Below are positions 1-14,062 of a DNA stretch of 64,000 nucleotides, piece by piece; within the stretch, counting starts at the first letter, position 1, and each line of letters starts with the position of its first letter. The stretch is from Comamonas sp. (GTDB taxonomy: Bacteria; Pseudomonadota; Gammaproteobacteria; Burkholderiales; Burkholderiaceae_C): NCBI GenBank assembly GCA_028690035.1, contig JAQVCA010000009.1:50986-114985 (forward strand), in the 5' to 3' direction. The notes below the pieces were generated by a model. The model saw only the letters and a program-made list of their open reading frames with translations, made no database searches and had not been told where the DNA came from. Position numbers and translations under genes: made by a program.

Positions 1-273
1 CGCAGTACGTGGACGACATCTCGCGCGGCAACATTCCCGCCAAGATCACCGACTCGTACAACGGCGACTTCAACACGCTGAAGAACAACCTGAACACCTG
101 TATCGAGGCCGTGAACGGCCTGGTGACCGATGCCCGCACGCTGTCTGAAGCGGCCGTGGCCGGTCGTCTTGCCACCCGTGCCGATGCCTCCAAGCACCAG
201 GGCGACTTCCGCAAGATCGTGCAGGGCGTGAACGACACGCTGGATGCGGTGATTGGCCCGCTGAACGTGGCGG
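1..273 (+). repeat. Poly-HAMP repeat, first visible unit
   Basis: This 273-base (91-codon) unit is repeated directly at 274-546. It starts in mid-unit relative to the gene, which suggests that a further copy lies upstream of the window. Confidence 0.85.
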
Positions 274-1532
274 CGCAGTACGTGGACGACATCTCGCGCG
301 GCAACATTCCCGCCAAGATCACCGACTCGTACAACGGCGACTTCAACACGCTGAAGAACAACCTGAACACCTGTATCGAGGCCGTGAACGGCCTGGTGAC
401 TGATGCGCGCACGCTGTCTGAAGCGGCCGTGGCCGGTCGTCTTGCCACCCGTGCCGATGCCTCCAAGCACCAGGGGGATTTCCGCAAGATCGTCGAGGGC
501 GTGAACGACACGCTGGACAACGTGGTCGGCCCGATCAACGACGTGCGCCGTGTTATGGCTGCCATGGAAAGCGGCGATATGACGCAAACCATCACCGCGC
601 ACTACAACGGTGATTTTGAAACGCTCACGCAAGCCATCAACAACACCATTGCCAAGCTGGCCGACACCATTGGCCAGATCAACGTGGCCGCCGATGCGCT
701 GAACAACGCGGCAGCCCAGGTCTCGGCCACGGCGCAGTCGCTGAGCCAATCGTCTTCCGAGCAGGCGGCCTCGGTGGAAGAAACCACGGCCTCCATGGAG
801 CAGATGACGGCCAGCATCAACCAGAACTCGGAAAACGCCAAAGTCACCGACAACATGGCCACCTCAGCGGCGCAGCAAGCGCAAGAGGGCGGTGTGGCGG
901 TGAAGGAAACCGTCGAAGCCATGAAACAGATTGCCGACAAGATCGGCATCATCGACGACATTGCCTACCAGACCAACCTGCTGGCGCTGAACGCGGCCAT
1001 CGAGGCGGCGCGTGCAGGCGAGCACGGCAAGGGCTTTGCCGTGGTGGCGGCTGAAGTGCGCAAGCTGGCCGAACGCAGCCAAGTGGCGGCGCAAGAAATT
1101 GGACAGGTGGCGACCAGTTCGGTTCGGTTGGCCGAGCAGGCCGGTGCGCTGCTCACCGAAATGGTGCCGGCCATTCGCAAAACGTCCGACCTGGTGCAGG
1201 AGATCGCTGCCTCCAGCCAGGAGCAAAGCCAGGGCGTGGGCCAGATCAACGGCGCCATGGGCCAGCTCAACAATGCCACGCAGCAAAACGCCTCGGCCTC
1301 CGAGGAACTGGCGGCCACCGCCGAAGAAATGGGCGGCCAGGCCGGTCAGCTGCAAGACCTGATGAGCTTCTTTGTGGTGGACGGTGCCCACGCCGGTGCC
1401 AGCCGTGGCGTGGGTGCGCCGCGCAAGTCCGCACGCGGGGTGCCGGTGCCCACGCCGGCGTCCGCGCGCGCTGTGGGTTACAGCAAAGCCCCGTCGCTGA
1501 CGGTGGATGAGCAGGACTTTGAGCGCTACTGA
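1..1532 (+). CDS. Methyl-accepting chemotaxis protein with tandem HAMP-like repeats (5' end outside window)
   Basis: The reading frame is open from the first bases (codon phase begins at base 3), so the N-terminus and any sensor or membrane segments lie upstream. The visible part opens with a 91-residue unit ([11 protein letters not shown]..., ...[12 protein letters not shown]) present at least twice and almost identical in DNA. Each unit looks like two stacked HAMP modules. One further HAMP-like segment ([18 protein letters not shown]) leads into the MCP signalling hairpin, with the conserved tip [20 protein letters not shown] and a glutamine/glutamate-rich methylation region. The C-terminus ends DEQDFERY, an aromatic-x-x-aromatic tail that could tether CheR/CheB. 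It is followed 29 bases later by cheW, so it is the operon's own receptor. Identity as an MCP is certain; the signal sensed cannot be told. Confidence 0.95.
   Translation, partial: QYVDDISRGNIPAKITDSYNGDFNTLKNNLNTCIEAVNGLVTDARTLSEAAVAGRLATRADASKHQGDFRKIVQGVNDTLDAVIGPLNVAAQYVDDISRGNIPAKITDSYNGDFNTLKNNLNTCIEAVNGLVTDARTLSEAAVAGRLATRADASKHQGDFRKIVEGVNDTLDNVVGPINDVRRVMAAMESGDMTQTITAHYNGDFETLTQAINNTIAKLADTIGQINVAADALNNAAAQVSATAQSLSQSSSEQAASVEETTASMEQMTASINQNSENAKVTDNMATSAAQQAQEGGVAVKETVEAMKQIADKIGIIDDIAYQTNLLALNAAIEAARAGEHGKGFAVVAAEVRKLAERSQVAAQEIGQVATSSVRLAEQAGALLTEMVPAIRKTSDLVQEIAASSQEQSQGVGQINGAMGQLNNATQQNASASEELAATAEEMGGQAGQLQDLMSFFVVDGAHAGASRGVGAPRKSARGVPVPTPASARAVGYSKAPSLTVDEQDFERY
274..546 (+). 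repeat. Poly-HAMP repeat, second unit
   Basis: Near-identical direct copy of 1-273. The match is almost perfect to about base 517 (a few synonymous changes near 396-405 and 476-503) and then diverges where the last HAMP leads into the signalling domain. Confidence 0.85.
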
Positions 1533-1561
1533 CATGGCGCCATCAGCCCAAGGAATGCCTT

Positions 1562-2116
1562 ATGCATGAGTTCAACCCGTCCCAACGTGGTGCGGGTGTC
1601 GCCGCCCAGTCGATGCAGCGCGGTGACACCCACCAGTACCTCACGTTCAACGTGGGCAGCGAGATGTTCGCTGTCGGCATTTTGAACGTGAAGGAAATCA
1701 TCGAGTACGGCAACCTGACCGAAATCCCCATGATGCCCAGCTTCATCCGGGGCGTGATCAATTTGCGTGGCGCCGTGGTGCCGGTGATTGATCTGGGTGC
1801 GCGCTTTAGCGGCAAGGTGTCGGCCGTGCAGCGGCGCACCTGCATCGTCATCGTCGAGGTGCAGCAAGAAGACGCCAAGCACGACATTGGCATCATGGTC
1901 GATGCGGTCTCGGAGGTGCTGGAGATTCCCAGCGCCGACATCGAGCCTGCGCCCGCGTTTGGTGCGCGCATCCGCGCCGACTTCATCGCGGGCATGGGCA
2001 AGGTGGCGGGCAAGTTCGTCATCATTCTGGCCATTCAGCGCGTGCTCTCGGTCGATGAAATGGCCGTGCTGGCCCAGATCGGCCAGGAGCAAAGCGAGAG
2101 CCAGCACGCGCCTTGA
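1562..2116 (+). CDS. cheW: Chemotaxis coupling protein CheW
   Basis: CheW is the SH3-like scaffold that couples chemoreceptors to the CheA kinase at the membrane array. The 184-residue protein has the family signature: YLTFNVGSEMFAVGILNVKEII near residues 26-47, the IRGVINLRGAVVPVIDL core near residues 61-77, and a C-terminal AILAIQRVL-like strand. It carries an N-terminal extension of about 22 residues and a short acidic tail, so it is a little longer than the usual 150-170 residues. It sits between its receptor and cheR in one operon. The start is ATG at 1562. Confidence 0.95.
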   Translation: MHEFNPSQRGAGVAAQSMQRGDTHQYLTFNVGSEMFAVGILNVKEIIEYGNLTEIPMMPSFIRGVINLRGAVVPVIDLGARFSGKVSAVQRRTCIVIVEVQQEDAKHDIGIMVDAVSEVLEIPSADIEPAPAFGARIRADFIAGMGKVAGKFVIILAIQRVLSVDEMAVLAQIGQEQSESQHAP

Positions 2117-2134
2117 GTGCGGGCTTGAACTTTC

Positions 2135-2962
2135 ATGGCCGACCCCAGCATCACCGACGCAGAGTTCCAGCGCTTTCAGCGCCTGATCTACGAGATTGCC
2201 GGCATCAGCCTGGCCGATTCGAAAAAAGTGCTCTTGGTCGGGCGCCTGGGCAAGCGCTTGCGTGCCTTGCAACTCAAGAGCTTTGGCGAGTACCACGATT
2301 TGGTGGCGCACGGCAACGACCCGCTAGAGCGCCAAACCATGGTGGATTTGCTCACCACCAACGAGACCTATTTTTTTCGCGAGCAGGCGCACTTCGACTA
2401 CCTGCAAAACACCATCGTGGCGCAGCACCCGCCGCGCCAGCCCTTTGATGTGTGGAGCGCCGCCGCCTCTACGGGCGAAGAGATTTACACCTTGGCCATG
2501 GTGCTGGCCGACAGCCTGGGGGTGAAGGGCGCGTGGAGCATTTTGGGCTCGGACATCAGCACCCAGGTGCTGGCCACTGCCGAGCGCGGCCACTATTGGC
2601 TGGAGCGCACGCGCGGCCTGCCCGACGCCTATTTGCACAAATACTGCCTCAGGGGCGTGCGCAGCCAAGAGGGCAGCTTTTTGATTGCGCCCGAGCTGCG
2701 CAGCCACACGCGCTTCATGCAGATCAACCTCAACACCACGCTGCCCGACATTGGGCGCTTTCACGTGGTGTTCTTACGCAACGTGATGATTTATTTTGAC
2801 AACGACACCAAACGCCAGGTGGTGGCGCGCATCGTGCAAAAGCTGCACCCGGGCGGCTACCTGATTGTTGGCCACTCGGAAAGCCTCAACGGCATCAACA
2901 ACACGGTGCAGCTCGTGCGCCCCACCATTTATCGCCTGCCGCTGGCGCAGGGCAAGGCGTAG
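2135..2962 (+). CDS. cheR: Chemotaxis protein methyltransferase CheR
   Basis: CheR transfers methyl groups from S-adenosylmethionine to receptor glutamates, raising kinase activity during adaptation. The 275-residue protein has the N-terminal helical domain with the substrate-binding stretch ([19 protein letters not shown] near residues 70-79) and the Rossmann fold with SAM loop [16 protein letters not shown] and the [10 protein letters not shown] strand. It lies 18 bases after cheW, and its TAG stop overlaps the GTG start of cheB by one base, which suggests translational coupling. Confidence 0.95.
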   Translation: MADPSITDAEFQRFQRLIYEIAGISLADSKKVLLVGRLGKRLRALQLKSFGEYHDLVAHGNDPLERQTMVDLLTTNETYFFREQAHFDYLQNTIVAQHPPRQPFDVWSAAASTGEEIYTLAMVLADSLGVKGAWSILGSDISTQVLATAERGHYWLERTRGLPDAYLHKYCLRGVRSQEGSFLIAPELRSHTRFMQINLNTTLPDIGRFHVVFLRNVMIYFDNDTKRQVVARIVQKLHPGGYLIVGHSESLNGINNTVQLVRPTIYRLPLAQGKA

Positions 2963-4038
2963 TGGCTGTGGCGAAAATCAAAGTCATCGTCGTGGACGAT
3001 TCGGCGGTCGTGCGCCAGGTGAACCGTGAAACCCTGGCGCGCGAGAGCGACATCGAAGTGCTGGCAGCCTGCCCGGACCCGGTGGCGGCGCTGGAAAAAA
3101 TGCGCGTGCAATGGCCTGACGTGATCGTCACCGACATTGAAATGCCGCGCATGGACGGCATTGCCTTCTTAAAAAAAGTCATGGCCGAGCGGCCCACGCC
3201 GGTGGTGGTGTGCTCCTCGCTGACCGAAGAGGGTGCCGCCACCACCATGGAAGCGCTGGCTGCCGGGGCATTGGCCATCATCACCAAGCCCAAGCTGGGG
3301 GTGAAGCAGTTTTTGCAAGACGCGGGCGACGATTTGGTCACTGCCGTGCGCGCGGCAGCGCGGGCCAACATGGGCCGCGTGCGCATGACCGTGCCACGCC
3401 CCAAGCTGGGGGCCGAGGCCATGCTGGCGGCGCGGCCTGGTGCGGGCGCTGGCAGCGCACTGCACAACACTACGGACAAAGTGGTGGCCATTGGCACCTC
3501 CACAGGCGGCACCCAGGCACTGGAGGCGGTGTTGACACAGTTGCCGCGCACCAGCACGGGCATCGTCGTGGTGCAGCACATGCCCGAGAAATTCACCGCT
3601 TTGTTTGCCCAGCGCCTGAACGGCCTGTGCGCGATGGAGGTGCGTGAGGCACGCGATGGCGACCGCGTGCTGCCAGGGCGTGTGCTCATCGCTCCCGGTG
3701 GGCGGCACATGCTGCTGCAGCGCAGCGGCGCCCAGTATTTGGTGCAGGTGCGCGATGGCCCGGTGGTCAATCGCCACAAGCCTTCGGTGGATGTGTTGTT
3801 TCGCTCGGTGGCCCAGGTGGCCGGGCGCAATGCGCTGGGCATCATCATGACGGGCATGGGTGACGATGGCGCGCGTGGCCTCAAGGAAATGCACCAGGCA
3901 GGAGCCCTCACCGTGGCCGAGGATGAGTCCAGCTGTGTGGTGTTTGGCATGCCCAAAGTCGCCATAGAGATGGGGGGCGTGAGCAAGGTCCTGCCGCTCG
4001 ACCGCATTGCCCAGGAGATCATCACGTATGGCCGTTAA
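2962..4038 (+). CDS. cheB: Protein-glutamate methylesterase/glutamine deamidase CheB
   Basis: CheB removes receptor methyl groups when phosphorylated by CheA, opposing CheR. The receiver domain (about residues 8-125) has the acidic pair VVDDS and the phosphoacceptor in VTDIEMP. The catalytic domain has the Ser-His-Asp triad in [20 protein letters not shown] and MTGMGDDGA. At 358 residues it is of normal length. The start is a GTG overlapping the cheR stop (TAGTG); a second in-frame GTG at 2968 is an alternative. Its 3' end overlaps cheD by 11 bases. Confidence 0.95.
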   Translation: MAVAKIKVIVVDDSAVVRQVNRETLARESDIEVLAACPDPVAALEKMRVQWPDVIVTDIEMPRMDGIAFLKKVMAERPTPVVVCSSLTEEGAATTMEALAAGALAIITKPKLGVKQFLQDAGDDLVTAVRAAARANMGRVRMTVPRPKLGAEAMLAARPGAGAGSALHNTTDKVVAIGTSTGGTQALEAVLTQLPRTSTGIVVVQHMPEKFTALFAQRLNGLCAMEVREARDGDRVLPGRVLIAPGGRHMLLQRSGAQYLVQVRDGPVVNRHKPSVDVLFRSVAQVAGRNALGIIMTGMGDDGARGLKEMHQAGALTVAEDESSCVVFGMPKVAIEMGGVSKVLPLDRIAQEIITYGR

Positions 4039-4702
4039 CCCTCGCTCCAGCACCCCAGCACGTGCCTTGCCCACCCAGGGCGGCGCCAAAGAGCTTCCCC
4101 CGGCCGGTGCCACGGGGCGTGGCCTGGAGCGCGTGGCCCGGGTCATCAACCCGGGCGGCTGGGCGGTGGAGAGCGAGCGCCCGATTGCCACTTTGCTGGG
4201 TTCTTGTGTGGCGGTGTGCCTGATCGATCCTCAGCTGCATTTGGCGGGCATGAACCATTTTTTGCTGCCCAGTGGTCAGCCCGGTGGCAGCCGCCGCAGC
4301 ACCGATGAGGATACGGTGCTGCACGGCGATTACGCCATGGAGGTGCTGCGCAACGCCATGTATGCGCGCGGTGCTTCGCCCGCACGCCTGGTGGCCAAGG
4401 CCTTTGGCGGCGGTAACGTGGTGAACGCCATTCAGATGGCGATTGGTTCGCGCAACGCGGAATTTGCCCGCGAGTGGTTGCAGCGCGAGGGCATTCCGCT
4501 GCTGTCCAGTGACTTGGGGGGGGCGTGGTCGCGCAAGGTGGTGCTCGATCCGCTCACGGGCGATGCGTTTTGCCGCCGCACCGCCATCCACCGCCCCGAG
4601 GCGATTGCCATGGCCAATGCAGAGAATGCCTACGAAAAAACCTTGCTCGAACGTGCCCAGGCCGCGACAGCGACGCAGGAAAAAAAGATTGAGCTGTTTT
4701 AA
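4028..4702 (+). CDS. cheD: Chemoreceptor glutamine deamidase CheD
   Basis: CheD deamidates specific receptor glutamines to glutamates, tuning the array. The 224-residue protein carries the catalytic cysteine in [12 protein letters not shown], the following histidine in GMNHFLLP, and the KAFGGGNV loop. I place the start at ATG 4028, inside the end of cheB. An in-frame extension to 4007 adds only MPRRSSR and has no better ribosome site. An N-terminal extension of about 30 residues precedes the conserved core. It is the last gene of the operon; cheA, cheY and cheZ are not in the window. Confidence 0.93.
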   Translation: MAVNPRSSTPARALPTQGGAKELPPAGATGRGLERVARVINPGGWAVESERPIATLLGSCVAVCLIDPQLHLAGMNHFLLPSGQPGGSRRSTDEDTVLHGDYAMEVLRNAMYARGASPARLVAKAFGGGNVVNAIQMAIGSRNAEFAREWLQREGIPLLSSDLGGAWSRKVVLDPLTGDAFCRRTAIHRPEAIAMANAENAYEKTLLERAQAATATQEKKIELF

Positions 4703-4718
4703 GCGGCTGAGTTTTCTT

Positions 4719-4800
4719 AAAAAGATAGCGCTTACCGCTTGTCTGTAAGGGATTTTGGTATATTTTGTTTCTGAAATGTCGTGTTAACAGGCGGCTACAG

Positions 4801-4815
<15 letters not shown>
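4719..4815. repeat. Interspersed palindromic repeat, compound copy
   Basis: This AT-rich stretch after cheD reads on the minus strand as ATAGCTGTAGCCGC (4790-4803) and ACAAGCGGTAAGCGCTATC (4724-4742). It is a degenerate two-armed copy of the family seen at 14851, 20260, 24226, 29841 and 34953. It fills the convergent gap between cheD and the AraC gene. Confidence 0.6.
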
Positions 4816-7074
<2,259 letters not shown>

Positions 7075-7121
7075 TCTGATGCATGGCGGCGGCCCCCAGC
7101 ACATGGGAGATGCCCATAAGC

Positions 7122-7147
7122 AAAAAAGCACCTAGGGTGCTTTTTTT
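7122..7147. terminator. Bidirectional rho-independent terminator
   Basis: The inverted repeat GCACC/GGTGC around TAG is flanked by A6 on one side and T7 on the other. It lies between the convergent pobA and CZB genes, so it can serve both strands. Confidence 0.85.
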
Positions 7148-7170
7148 GGGGGTGGAAACTGGGGTGGAAT

Positions 7171-7611
7171 TTATTTCTTCATAGAAATTTTTTTCATCAT
7201 CTGCAAATCTTCAATCACGTCTTTTGAGAAATTTTCAAACTGCAAGTTCAACAGCGATTGGGCCTCTTTACTCTTGCCCGCATTGTGCAGAGAAACAATG
7301 TTGGAGGCCGAATAGTGAAACATTTTGTGGTGGTTGATCAAGGCCTGAAAACCAGGGTAATGCCCCAGGCGCTGGCCGGGGCCATAAATCCATTTGCCCA
7401 AATCGCACTGGTCGTCAAAGCAGATGGTCTCTGCGTGCAGAGTTTCGGTGGAGGTACCATTCAAATGGGCCTGCAGGCGAATTTTCCAGTTTTCATGGCT
7501 GGCAATGGCCACATCAATATCCAGTGCCTGCAGGGATTTTTCCGCTTTGGATGGTGTATTGCCAGACTGTGCATCGCTGTCGCCAAAAAAACTCTTGAGA
7601 AAATCAAACAC
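7171..7611 (-). CDS. Standalone CZB (chemoreceptor zinc-binding) domain protein
   Basis: The 146-residue protein consists almost only of a CZB domain, normally found at the end of chemoreceptors or diguanylate cyclases, where it binds zinc and alters signalling. The ligand pattern is visible: a histidine in ASHENWKIRLQAHL near residue 39, the cysteine in DLGKWIYGPG preceded by DDQC near 68, and the HHKMFH pair near 93-98. There is no membrane segment or signalling hairpin. It starts at GTG 7611 after a strong AGGGAGG site. It may act in trans on one of the receptors nearby; that is inference. Confidence 0.8.
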   Translation of the reverse strand: MFDFLKSFFGDSDAQSGNTPSKAEKSLQALDIDVAIASHENWKIRLQAHLNGTSTETLHAETICFDDQCDLGKWIYGPGQRLGHYPGFQALINHHKMFHYSASNIVSLHNAGKSKEAQSLLNLQFENFSKDVIEDLQMMKKISMKK

Positions 7612-7701
7612 CCCATGCCTCCCTATTCATCTATTTAATCGGGCGCGATTTTAAGCGTGGATGGTCTGAAAAACGCTATTTCCCGAAAGATTTACTAGGG
7701 T

Positions 7702-8790
7702 TCAACGTTTATGCTGCAAGCGGTAAGTTTGTGGCGGTGTGCCCAGCCACTGTACAAAGGCACGGCCAAAGCTTTTCTCGCTGGCAAAGCCACAGGCCAG
7801 GGCAATGCGTTTGAGTGGTATGTCGCTGCGCAGCAGCAGCGCGCAGGCACGTTGGCAACGCACCTCGTCCTTGAGCTGTTGCACCGAGGTGCCTGCCTGC
7901 TGCAGCTGCCGGTGCAGGCTGCGCGGTGCCAAGTGCAGCAGGTCGGACAGGCTGTCGGCTGTGTGCGCGCACTGCGGGTGCGCGGCCAGCGCTTGGCGCA
8001 CGCGCTGCACGAGGTTGTGGCTGGGGCGGTAGGGGCGCACCTGAATCGGTAGGGCGCGCTGCAGCATCTGGGTCAGTGCCGCTTCATCGCGCACCAGCGG
8101 CTGGGTGAGCCAGTGCGCATCCAGCTCGATGCTGGCCAGTGGCGCGGCAAACACCACCGGTGCCTGGAACAGCACCTCATACACGGCGGCATGGTCGGGC
8201 GCAGCAAACGGAAAGGTGGCTTGGCGCAGTGGCAGGGGCGTATCCACCAGCCAGCTGGCAAAGCCATGCAGATTGCGCAGCACCGACAGCAGGCAGAACT
8301 CCTGCATCGCGCCCAGGTTGCGCAGGCTGTGCAGCTCGATGCGCGTCAGGTATGCATCGCTGTGCAGGAGCAGCTGGATGTCGTCGGTGAGCAGATGATG
8401 GTGGCGGCACCAGCGCGCCATGGCCAGCCCCAGGTTGGGGCTGCCGATGCTGGCGCGCGCCAGCATGCCGTAGCTGCCCCAAGGCAGGCGGCGCGAGAAC
8501 CAGCCCAGCGCCTCGTCGTCGAGCTCGCGCATGGCGTGGCCACACAGCAACTCCATTTGCAAGGCGGTGATGCGCGCCTGGGAATGCTGCACTGCCGATG
8601 GCGCAATTTGTGCCGCAGCCAAAGCCGCTGCAGGGCTGAGGCCGCGCTGCTGGTAGGCCAACACCACCGCCTGCACAAACGCCATAGGGGTAAGTGCGGG
8701 GTGGGGTGCACCCAGTGCGGGTGCCACCACATGCGACAACGTGCTACCGCTGTGCGACGGGGGAGGAGGGAGGGAGCGGGAGAGGGCCAT
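7702..8790 (-). CDS. AraC-family transcriptional regulator (arabinose_bd-type N-terminus)
   Basis: The 362-residue protein has the large N-terminal ligand domain common to AraC regulators of lipid and acyl-CoA metabolism ([18 protein letters not shown] near residue 77). It ends with a C-terminal double helix-turn-helix ([20 protein letters not shown], then [20 protein letters not shown]). I start it at ATG 8790; the frame extends to 8901 but would run through the divergent promoter. It is transcribed away from the acyl-CoA ligase at 8889 and is the best candidate for controlling the ligase and liu genes. The effector is unknown. Confidence 0.85.
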   Translation of the reverse strand: MALSRSLPPPPSHSGSTLSHVVAPALGAPHPALTPMAFVQAVVLAYQQRGLSPAAALAAAQIAPSAVQHSQARITALQMELLCGHAMRELDDEALGWFSRRLPWGSYGMLARASIGSPNLGLAMARWCRHHHLLTDDIQLLLHSDAYLTRIELHSLRNLGAMQEFCLLSVLRNLHGFASWLVDTPLPLRQATFPFAAPDHAAVYEVLFQAPVVFAAPLASIELDAHWLTQPLVRDEAALTQMLQRALPIQVRPYRPSHNLVQRVRQALAAHPQCAHTADSLSDLLHLAPRSLHRQLQQAGTSVQQLKDEVRCQRACALLLRSDIPLKRIALACGFASEKSFGRAFVQWLGTPPQTYRLQHKR

Positions 8791-8888
8791 GGTGGCAATT
8801 ATTGCAACCTTCTCGGCCCGATCTGAGAGGGGTCTGCCCGTATCCTGAACGCCAAGATTGCACGCAGACAATGCTTGGAGACAACACC

Positions 8889-10604
<1,716 letters not shown>

Positions 10605-10618
10605 AGCAGCAGCTGGGC

Positions 10619-12349
10619 CTAGTGCGACTCTCGGTGTGCCGGGGGCAGACCGGCAGCGCGTCGCCCCAGGTCCAGACGCTTGCGCAGCGAGATTTCCGAC
10701 ATATCCAGCTCCTGCACCAGTGCGCGCAGCATGGCGTCGTTGATGCGGTGTGCATGGCGCTCGGCGTACAGCGTTTCGCGCTCCACCTGGATGCAGTGCA
10801 GGCGCAACTCCATTTCGCGCACGTAGCGCAGGCGGCGCTCGTGGACCGCTTCGGGCGTGTCGCTTTGCGCCTCGGCCGAATTGGCGATGCCCGTTTCGTC
10901 CAGCATCTGCAGGCGGTTGCGGTACTCCTGCGTAATGCGCCCGACCACCTCCTGGTGCTGGGCCAGCCACTGCGTGCCGTGGCGTTGGGTGTCTTCCTCG
11001 GACAGGGCCAAGCTGGCAATGGCGGCCTGGCTGGCGCGTGTGCGTGCCAGGCGCTCTTCGTGCAGGGCTTGCGTATCTTCTGCAGGGGGCATGCGGCGCA
11101 GCAGCAGCGGCAGCACGATGCTGCCCAGCACCAGCGTGAACAAGATCGTGCCGGTGGCCAAAAAGATGAGCAGGTTGCGCTCGGGAAACAGGCGTCCATT
11201 GGTCAAATGGGTCGGAATGGACAGGGCGGCGGCCAAGGTCACCGCACCGCGAATGCCGGCCACCGTGGTGGCCAGCGTGAGCAGGGCCGAGGGACGCGCC
11301 TCAATATGGCCTTGGTGGTGTGCTTTGTGCAGCGCGGCGCGCACGCCCAGCATCAGCCAGATCCAGCGCAGCAGCAGCAGCGCACAGGAGATGGCTGTCA
11401 CATAACCCAGCAGCATCCAGGCATCGTAGCGGCCCGCGCCGCGCAGGCTCTCGCCCAGGATGGAGGGCAGCTGCAGGCCCAGCAGCAGGAAAATGGCGCC
11501 GTTGAAGGCCGCCTCCACCATGCTCCAAGTGCCCTCGGTCTGCATGCGCTCAGAAATGAAGTTGCTGCGATCGAGGTCGGCAAAATTGGTCGCAATCCCC
11601 GCCGCCACGGCGGACAGAATGCCCGACACCCCGATGTATTCGCCCACGATGTAGGACGCAAACGGCAGCAGCACCAGCAGCAGCACCATCTGCGTAGCGG
11701 CCACATCGCCGACGCGGCGCGTCACGATGTCGCGCCCTCGGCTAAAGCCCCAGCCCATCAGGCTGCCCAGGGCCAGGCCGCCCACGGCCATCCAGGTGAA
11801 TTCTTTGGCAGCCTCTTCCCACGAGAAGGCGGCGGTGGTCAGCGTGGCGGCCACGGCAAATTTGAGGGCCACCAGCCCCGAGGCATCGTTGAGCAGCGAC
11901 TCGCCTTCGAGCATGTGCATGGTTTTGCTGGGCATGCCCAGATTGCGCGTGATGGCCGACACTGCCACCGCATCGGTGGGCGAGACCACGGCGGCCAGGG
12001 CAAAAGCCACAGTCAGCGGCATGCTGGGAATCATCCAGTGGATCACGTAGCCCAGCCCCAGCACGGTGAAGAACACCAGCCCAAAGGCCAGCAGCAAGAT
12101 GGGACGCGCCAGGGCAAAAAACTCACGCTTAGGAATGCGCCAGCCATCGGCAAACAGCAGCGGCGGGATGAAGAGCAGCAAGAACAGCTCGGGGTCGAAC
12201 GCAATGTGCAGGCCCCCTTGTGGCCAGGCAATCAGCGCGCCCATCGCAATTTGTATCAGCGGCAGCGGCACGGCGCGCACATAACGCGCCGCAATCCCCG
12301 TCACCGCACCCAGCATCAAGACCAGCAGAACGGTTTCAACAGTGTGCAT
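10619..12349 (-). CDS. Na+/H+ antiporter, CPA1 (NhaP) family
   Basis: Inner-membrane exchanger of sodium (or potassium) for protons. The 576-residue protein has about twelve hydrophobic segments in its first 410 residues. The family motifs FIPPLLFADGW, VVSPTDAVAVSAI and MLEGESLLNDASGLVALKFA carry the ion-binding Asp residues. A hydrophilic cytoplasmic tail of about 160 residues, rich in Glu and Arg, follows. It lies inverted between the acyl-CoA ligase and liuB and ends only 14 bases from the ligase stop, so it interrupts what would otherwise be one cluster. Confidence 0.92.
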   Translation of the reverse strand: MHTVETVLLVLMLGAVTGIAARYVRAVPLPLIQIAMGALIAWPQGGLHIAFDPELFLLLFIPPLLFADGWRIPKREFFALARPILLLAFGLVFFTVLGLGYVIHWMIPSMPLTVAFALAAVVSPTDAVAVSAITRNLGMPSKTMHMLEGESLLNDASGLVALKFAVAATLTTAAFSWEEAAKEFTWMAVGGLALGSLMGWGFSRGRDIVTRRVGDVAATQMVLLLVLLPFASYIVGEYIGVSGILSAVAAGIATNFADLDRSNFISERMQTEGTWSMVEAAFNGAIFLLLGLQLPSILGESLRGAGRYDAWMLLGYVTAISCALLLLRWIWLMLGVRAALHKAHHQGHIEARPSALLTLATTVAGIRGAVTLAAALSIPTHLTNGRLFPERNLLIFLATGTILFTLVLGSIVLPLLLRRMPPAEDTQALHEERLARTRASQAAIASLALSEEDTQRHGTQWLAQHQEVVGRITQEYRNRLQMLDETGIANSAEAQSDTPEAVHERRLRYVREMELRLHCIQVERETLYAERHAHRINDAMLRALVQELDMSEISLRKRLDLGRRAAGLPPAHRESH

Positions 12350-12441
12350 AGGGCAATTGTGCGGGGCGACTTGGTAGGCCTTCGCACCAGCACCACATTT
12401 TTTACAGAAAAATTTTCGCCCATCTTGGAAGGAGACCCGGC

Positions 12442-14043
12442 ATGACCACCAGCAAACTCAACCCGCGTTCGGCGGACTTTCAGGCCAATGCGGCCGCCAT
12501 GCAGGCCCTTGTGGATGACCTGCGCGCCCAGTGCGAAAAAATCGCCCAAGGCGGCGGTGAAGCCGCCCGCGCCAAGCACCTGGCGCGCGGCAAACTGCTG
12601 CCCCGCGACCGCGTGCAGCAGCTGCTCGACCCCGGCTCGTCCTTTCTGGAAGTGGCGCCGCTGGCCGCGCTCAACATGTACAACAACGATGCGCCCGGTG
12701 CGGGCGTGATCGCAGGCATTGGCCGCGTGGCCGGGGTGGACTGCATGGTGGTGTGCAACGACGCCACGGTCAAAGGTGGCACCTACTACCCCATGACGGT
12801 GAAAAAGCACCTGCGCGCGCAAGAAATTGCCCAGCAAAACCGCCTGCCCTGTATTTACCTGGTGGACTCGGGCGGCGCCAACCTGCCCAATCAGGACGAC
12901 GTGTTCCCTGACCGCGACCACTTTGGCCGCATCTTCTACAACCAGGCCAACATGAGCGCCCAGGGCATTGCCCAGATTGCCGTAGTCATGGGCTCGTGTA
13001 CCGCCGGTGGCGCCTACGTGCCCGCGATGAGCGATGAATCCATCATCGTGAAAAACCAGGGCACCATCTTCTTGGGCGGCCCGCCACTGGTCAAAGCCGC
13101 CACGGGCGAAGTGGTGAGCGCCGAAGACCTGGGCGGTGGCGATGTACACACGCGTCTGTCGGGCGTGGCCGACCACCTGGCCGAGAACGACCTGCATGCG
13201 CTGGCACTGGCGCGCAAGGTGGTGGGCAATTTGAATAAAAACAAGGCGCAAAGCCCCGGTGATAAAGCGCCTGCAGCTCCTCTTTTTGAGAGCAAAGAGC
13301 TGTACGGTGTGATTCCGACCGACACGCGCAAGCCCTTTGACGTGCGCGAGATCATCGTCCGCATCGTCGATGGCAGCCAGTTCGACGAGTTCAAGGCCCG
13401 CTTTGGCAGCACGCTGGTGTGCGGCTTTGCGCGCATTGAAGGCATGCAGGTGGGCATCATCGCCAACAACGGCATTTTGTTCAGCGAGTCCGCCGTCAAG
13501 GGCGCGCACTTCATCGAGCTGTGCTGTCAGCGCAAGATTCCGCTGGTGTTTTTGCAGAACATCACCGGCTTCATGGTCGGGCGCAAGTACGAGAACGAAG
13601 GCATTGCGCGCCACGGTGCCAAGCTGGTCACGGCGGTGGCCACGGCCAGTGTGCCCAAGTTCACTGTGGTGATTGGTGGCAGCTTTGGCGCAGGCAACTA
13701 CGGCATGTGCGGGCGCGCTTTCGGCCCGCGCTTTTTGTGGATGTGGCCCAACGCGCGCATCTCGGTCATGGGCGGCGAGCAGGCAGCCAGCGTGCTGGCC
13801 ACCGTCAAGCGCGACGGCATCGAGTCCAAGGGCGGCACCTGGAGCGCTGAAGAAGAAGAAGCCTTCAAAGCCCCCATCCGCCAGCAGTACGAAGAGCAAG
13901 GCCACCCCTATTACGCCAGCGCCCGCCTGTGGGACGATGGCGTGATCGACCCCGCCGACACGCGCCGCGTGCTGGCCCTGGGCCTGGCCGCCAGCCGCAA
14001 CGCCCCGATCGAAGACACCAAGTTTGGTGTGTTCCGCATGTAA
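12442..14043 (+). CDS. liuB: Methylcrotonoyl-CoA carboxylase beta subunit (carboxyltransferase)
   Basis: LiuB transfers CO2 from carboxybiotin to 3-methylcrotonyl-CoA, giving 3-methylglutaconyl-CoA in leucine/isovalerate breakdown. The 533-residue protein contains the two crotonase-like carboxyltransferase halves, with [33 protein letters not shown] active-site sequence near residues 146-174 and the [16 protein letters not shown] oxyanion region near 411-426. ATG 12442 follows AAGGAGA. Residues about 264-283, between ARKVVGNLN and LYGVIP, are encoded by a copy of the interspersed repeat (see finding). Partner of LiuD downstream. Confidence 0.95.
   Translation: MTTSKLNPRSADFQANAAAMQALVDDLRAQCEKIAQGGGEAARAKHLARGKLLPRDRVQQLLDPGSSFLEVAPLAALNMYNNDAPGAGVIAGIGRVAGVDCMVVCNDATVKGGTYYPMTVKKHLRAQEIAQQNRLPCIYLVDSGGANLPNQDDVFPDRDHFGRIFYNQANMSAQGIAQIAVVMGSCTAGGAYVPAMSDESIIVKNQGTIFLGGPPLVKAATGEVVSAEDLGGGDVHTRLSGVADHLAENDLHALALARKVVGNLNKNKAQSPGDKAPAAPLFESKELYGVIPTDTRKPFDVREIIVRIVDGSQFDEFKARFGSTLVCGFARIEGMQVGIIANNGILFSESAVKGAHFIELCCQRKIPLVFLQNITGFMVGRKYENEGIARHGAKLVTAVATASVPKFTVVIGGSFGAGNYGMCGRAFGPRFLWMWPNARISVMGGEQAASVLATVKRDGIESKGGTWSAEEEEAFKAPIRQQYEEQGHPYYASARLWDDGVIDPADTRRVLALGLAASRNAPIEDTKFGVFRM
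13231..13290 (-). repeat. Interspersed repeat copy inside liuB
   Basis: Read on the minus strand this stretch contains AGGAGCTGCAGGCGCTTTATC followed by GGCTTTGCGCC and a T-rich end. This matches the intergenic copy at 24226-24280 in order and spacing. It is in frame and encodes a Lys/Pro/Ala-rich linker. Confidence 0.6.
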
Positions 14044-14062
14044 CCCCTGGGAGGCAGAGCAT

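Noticed and set aside
1-546. Direct repeats as a possible CRISPR or satellite
   Set aside because: The units are 273 bases with no spacers and are in frame, encoding HAMP modules of a chemoreceptor.
4007-4027. Upstream extension of cheD
   Set aside because: It adds seven residues lying wholly within cheB and has no ribosome site; the ATG at 4028 is the natural overlapping start.
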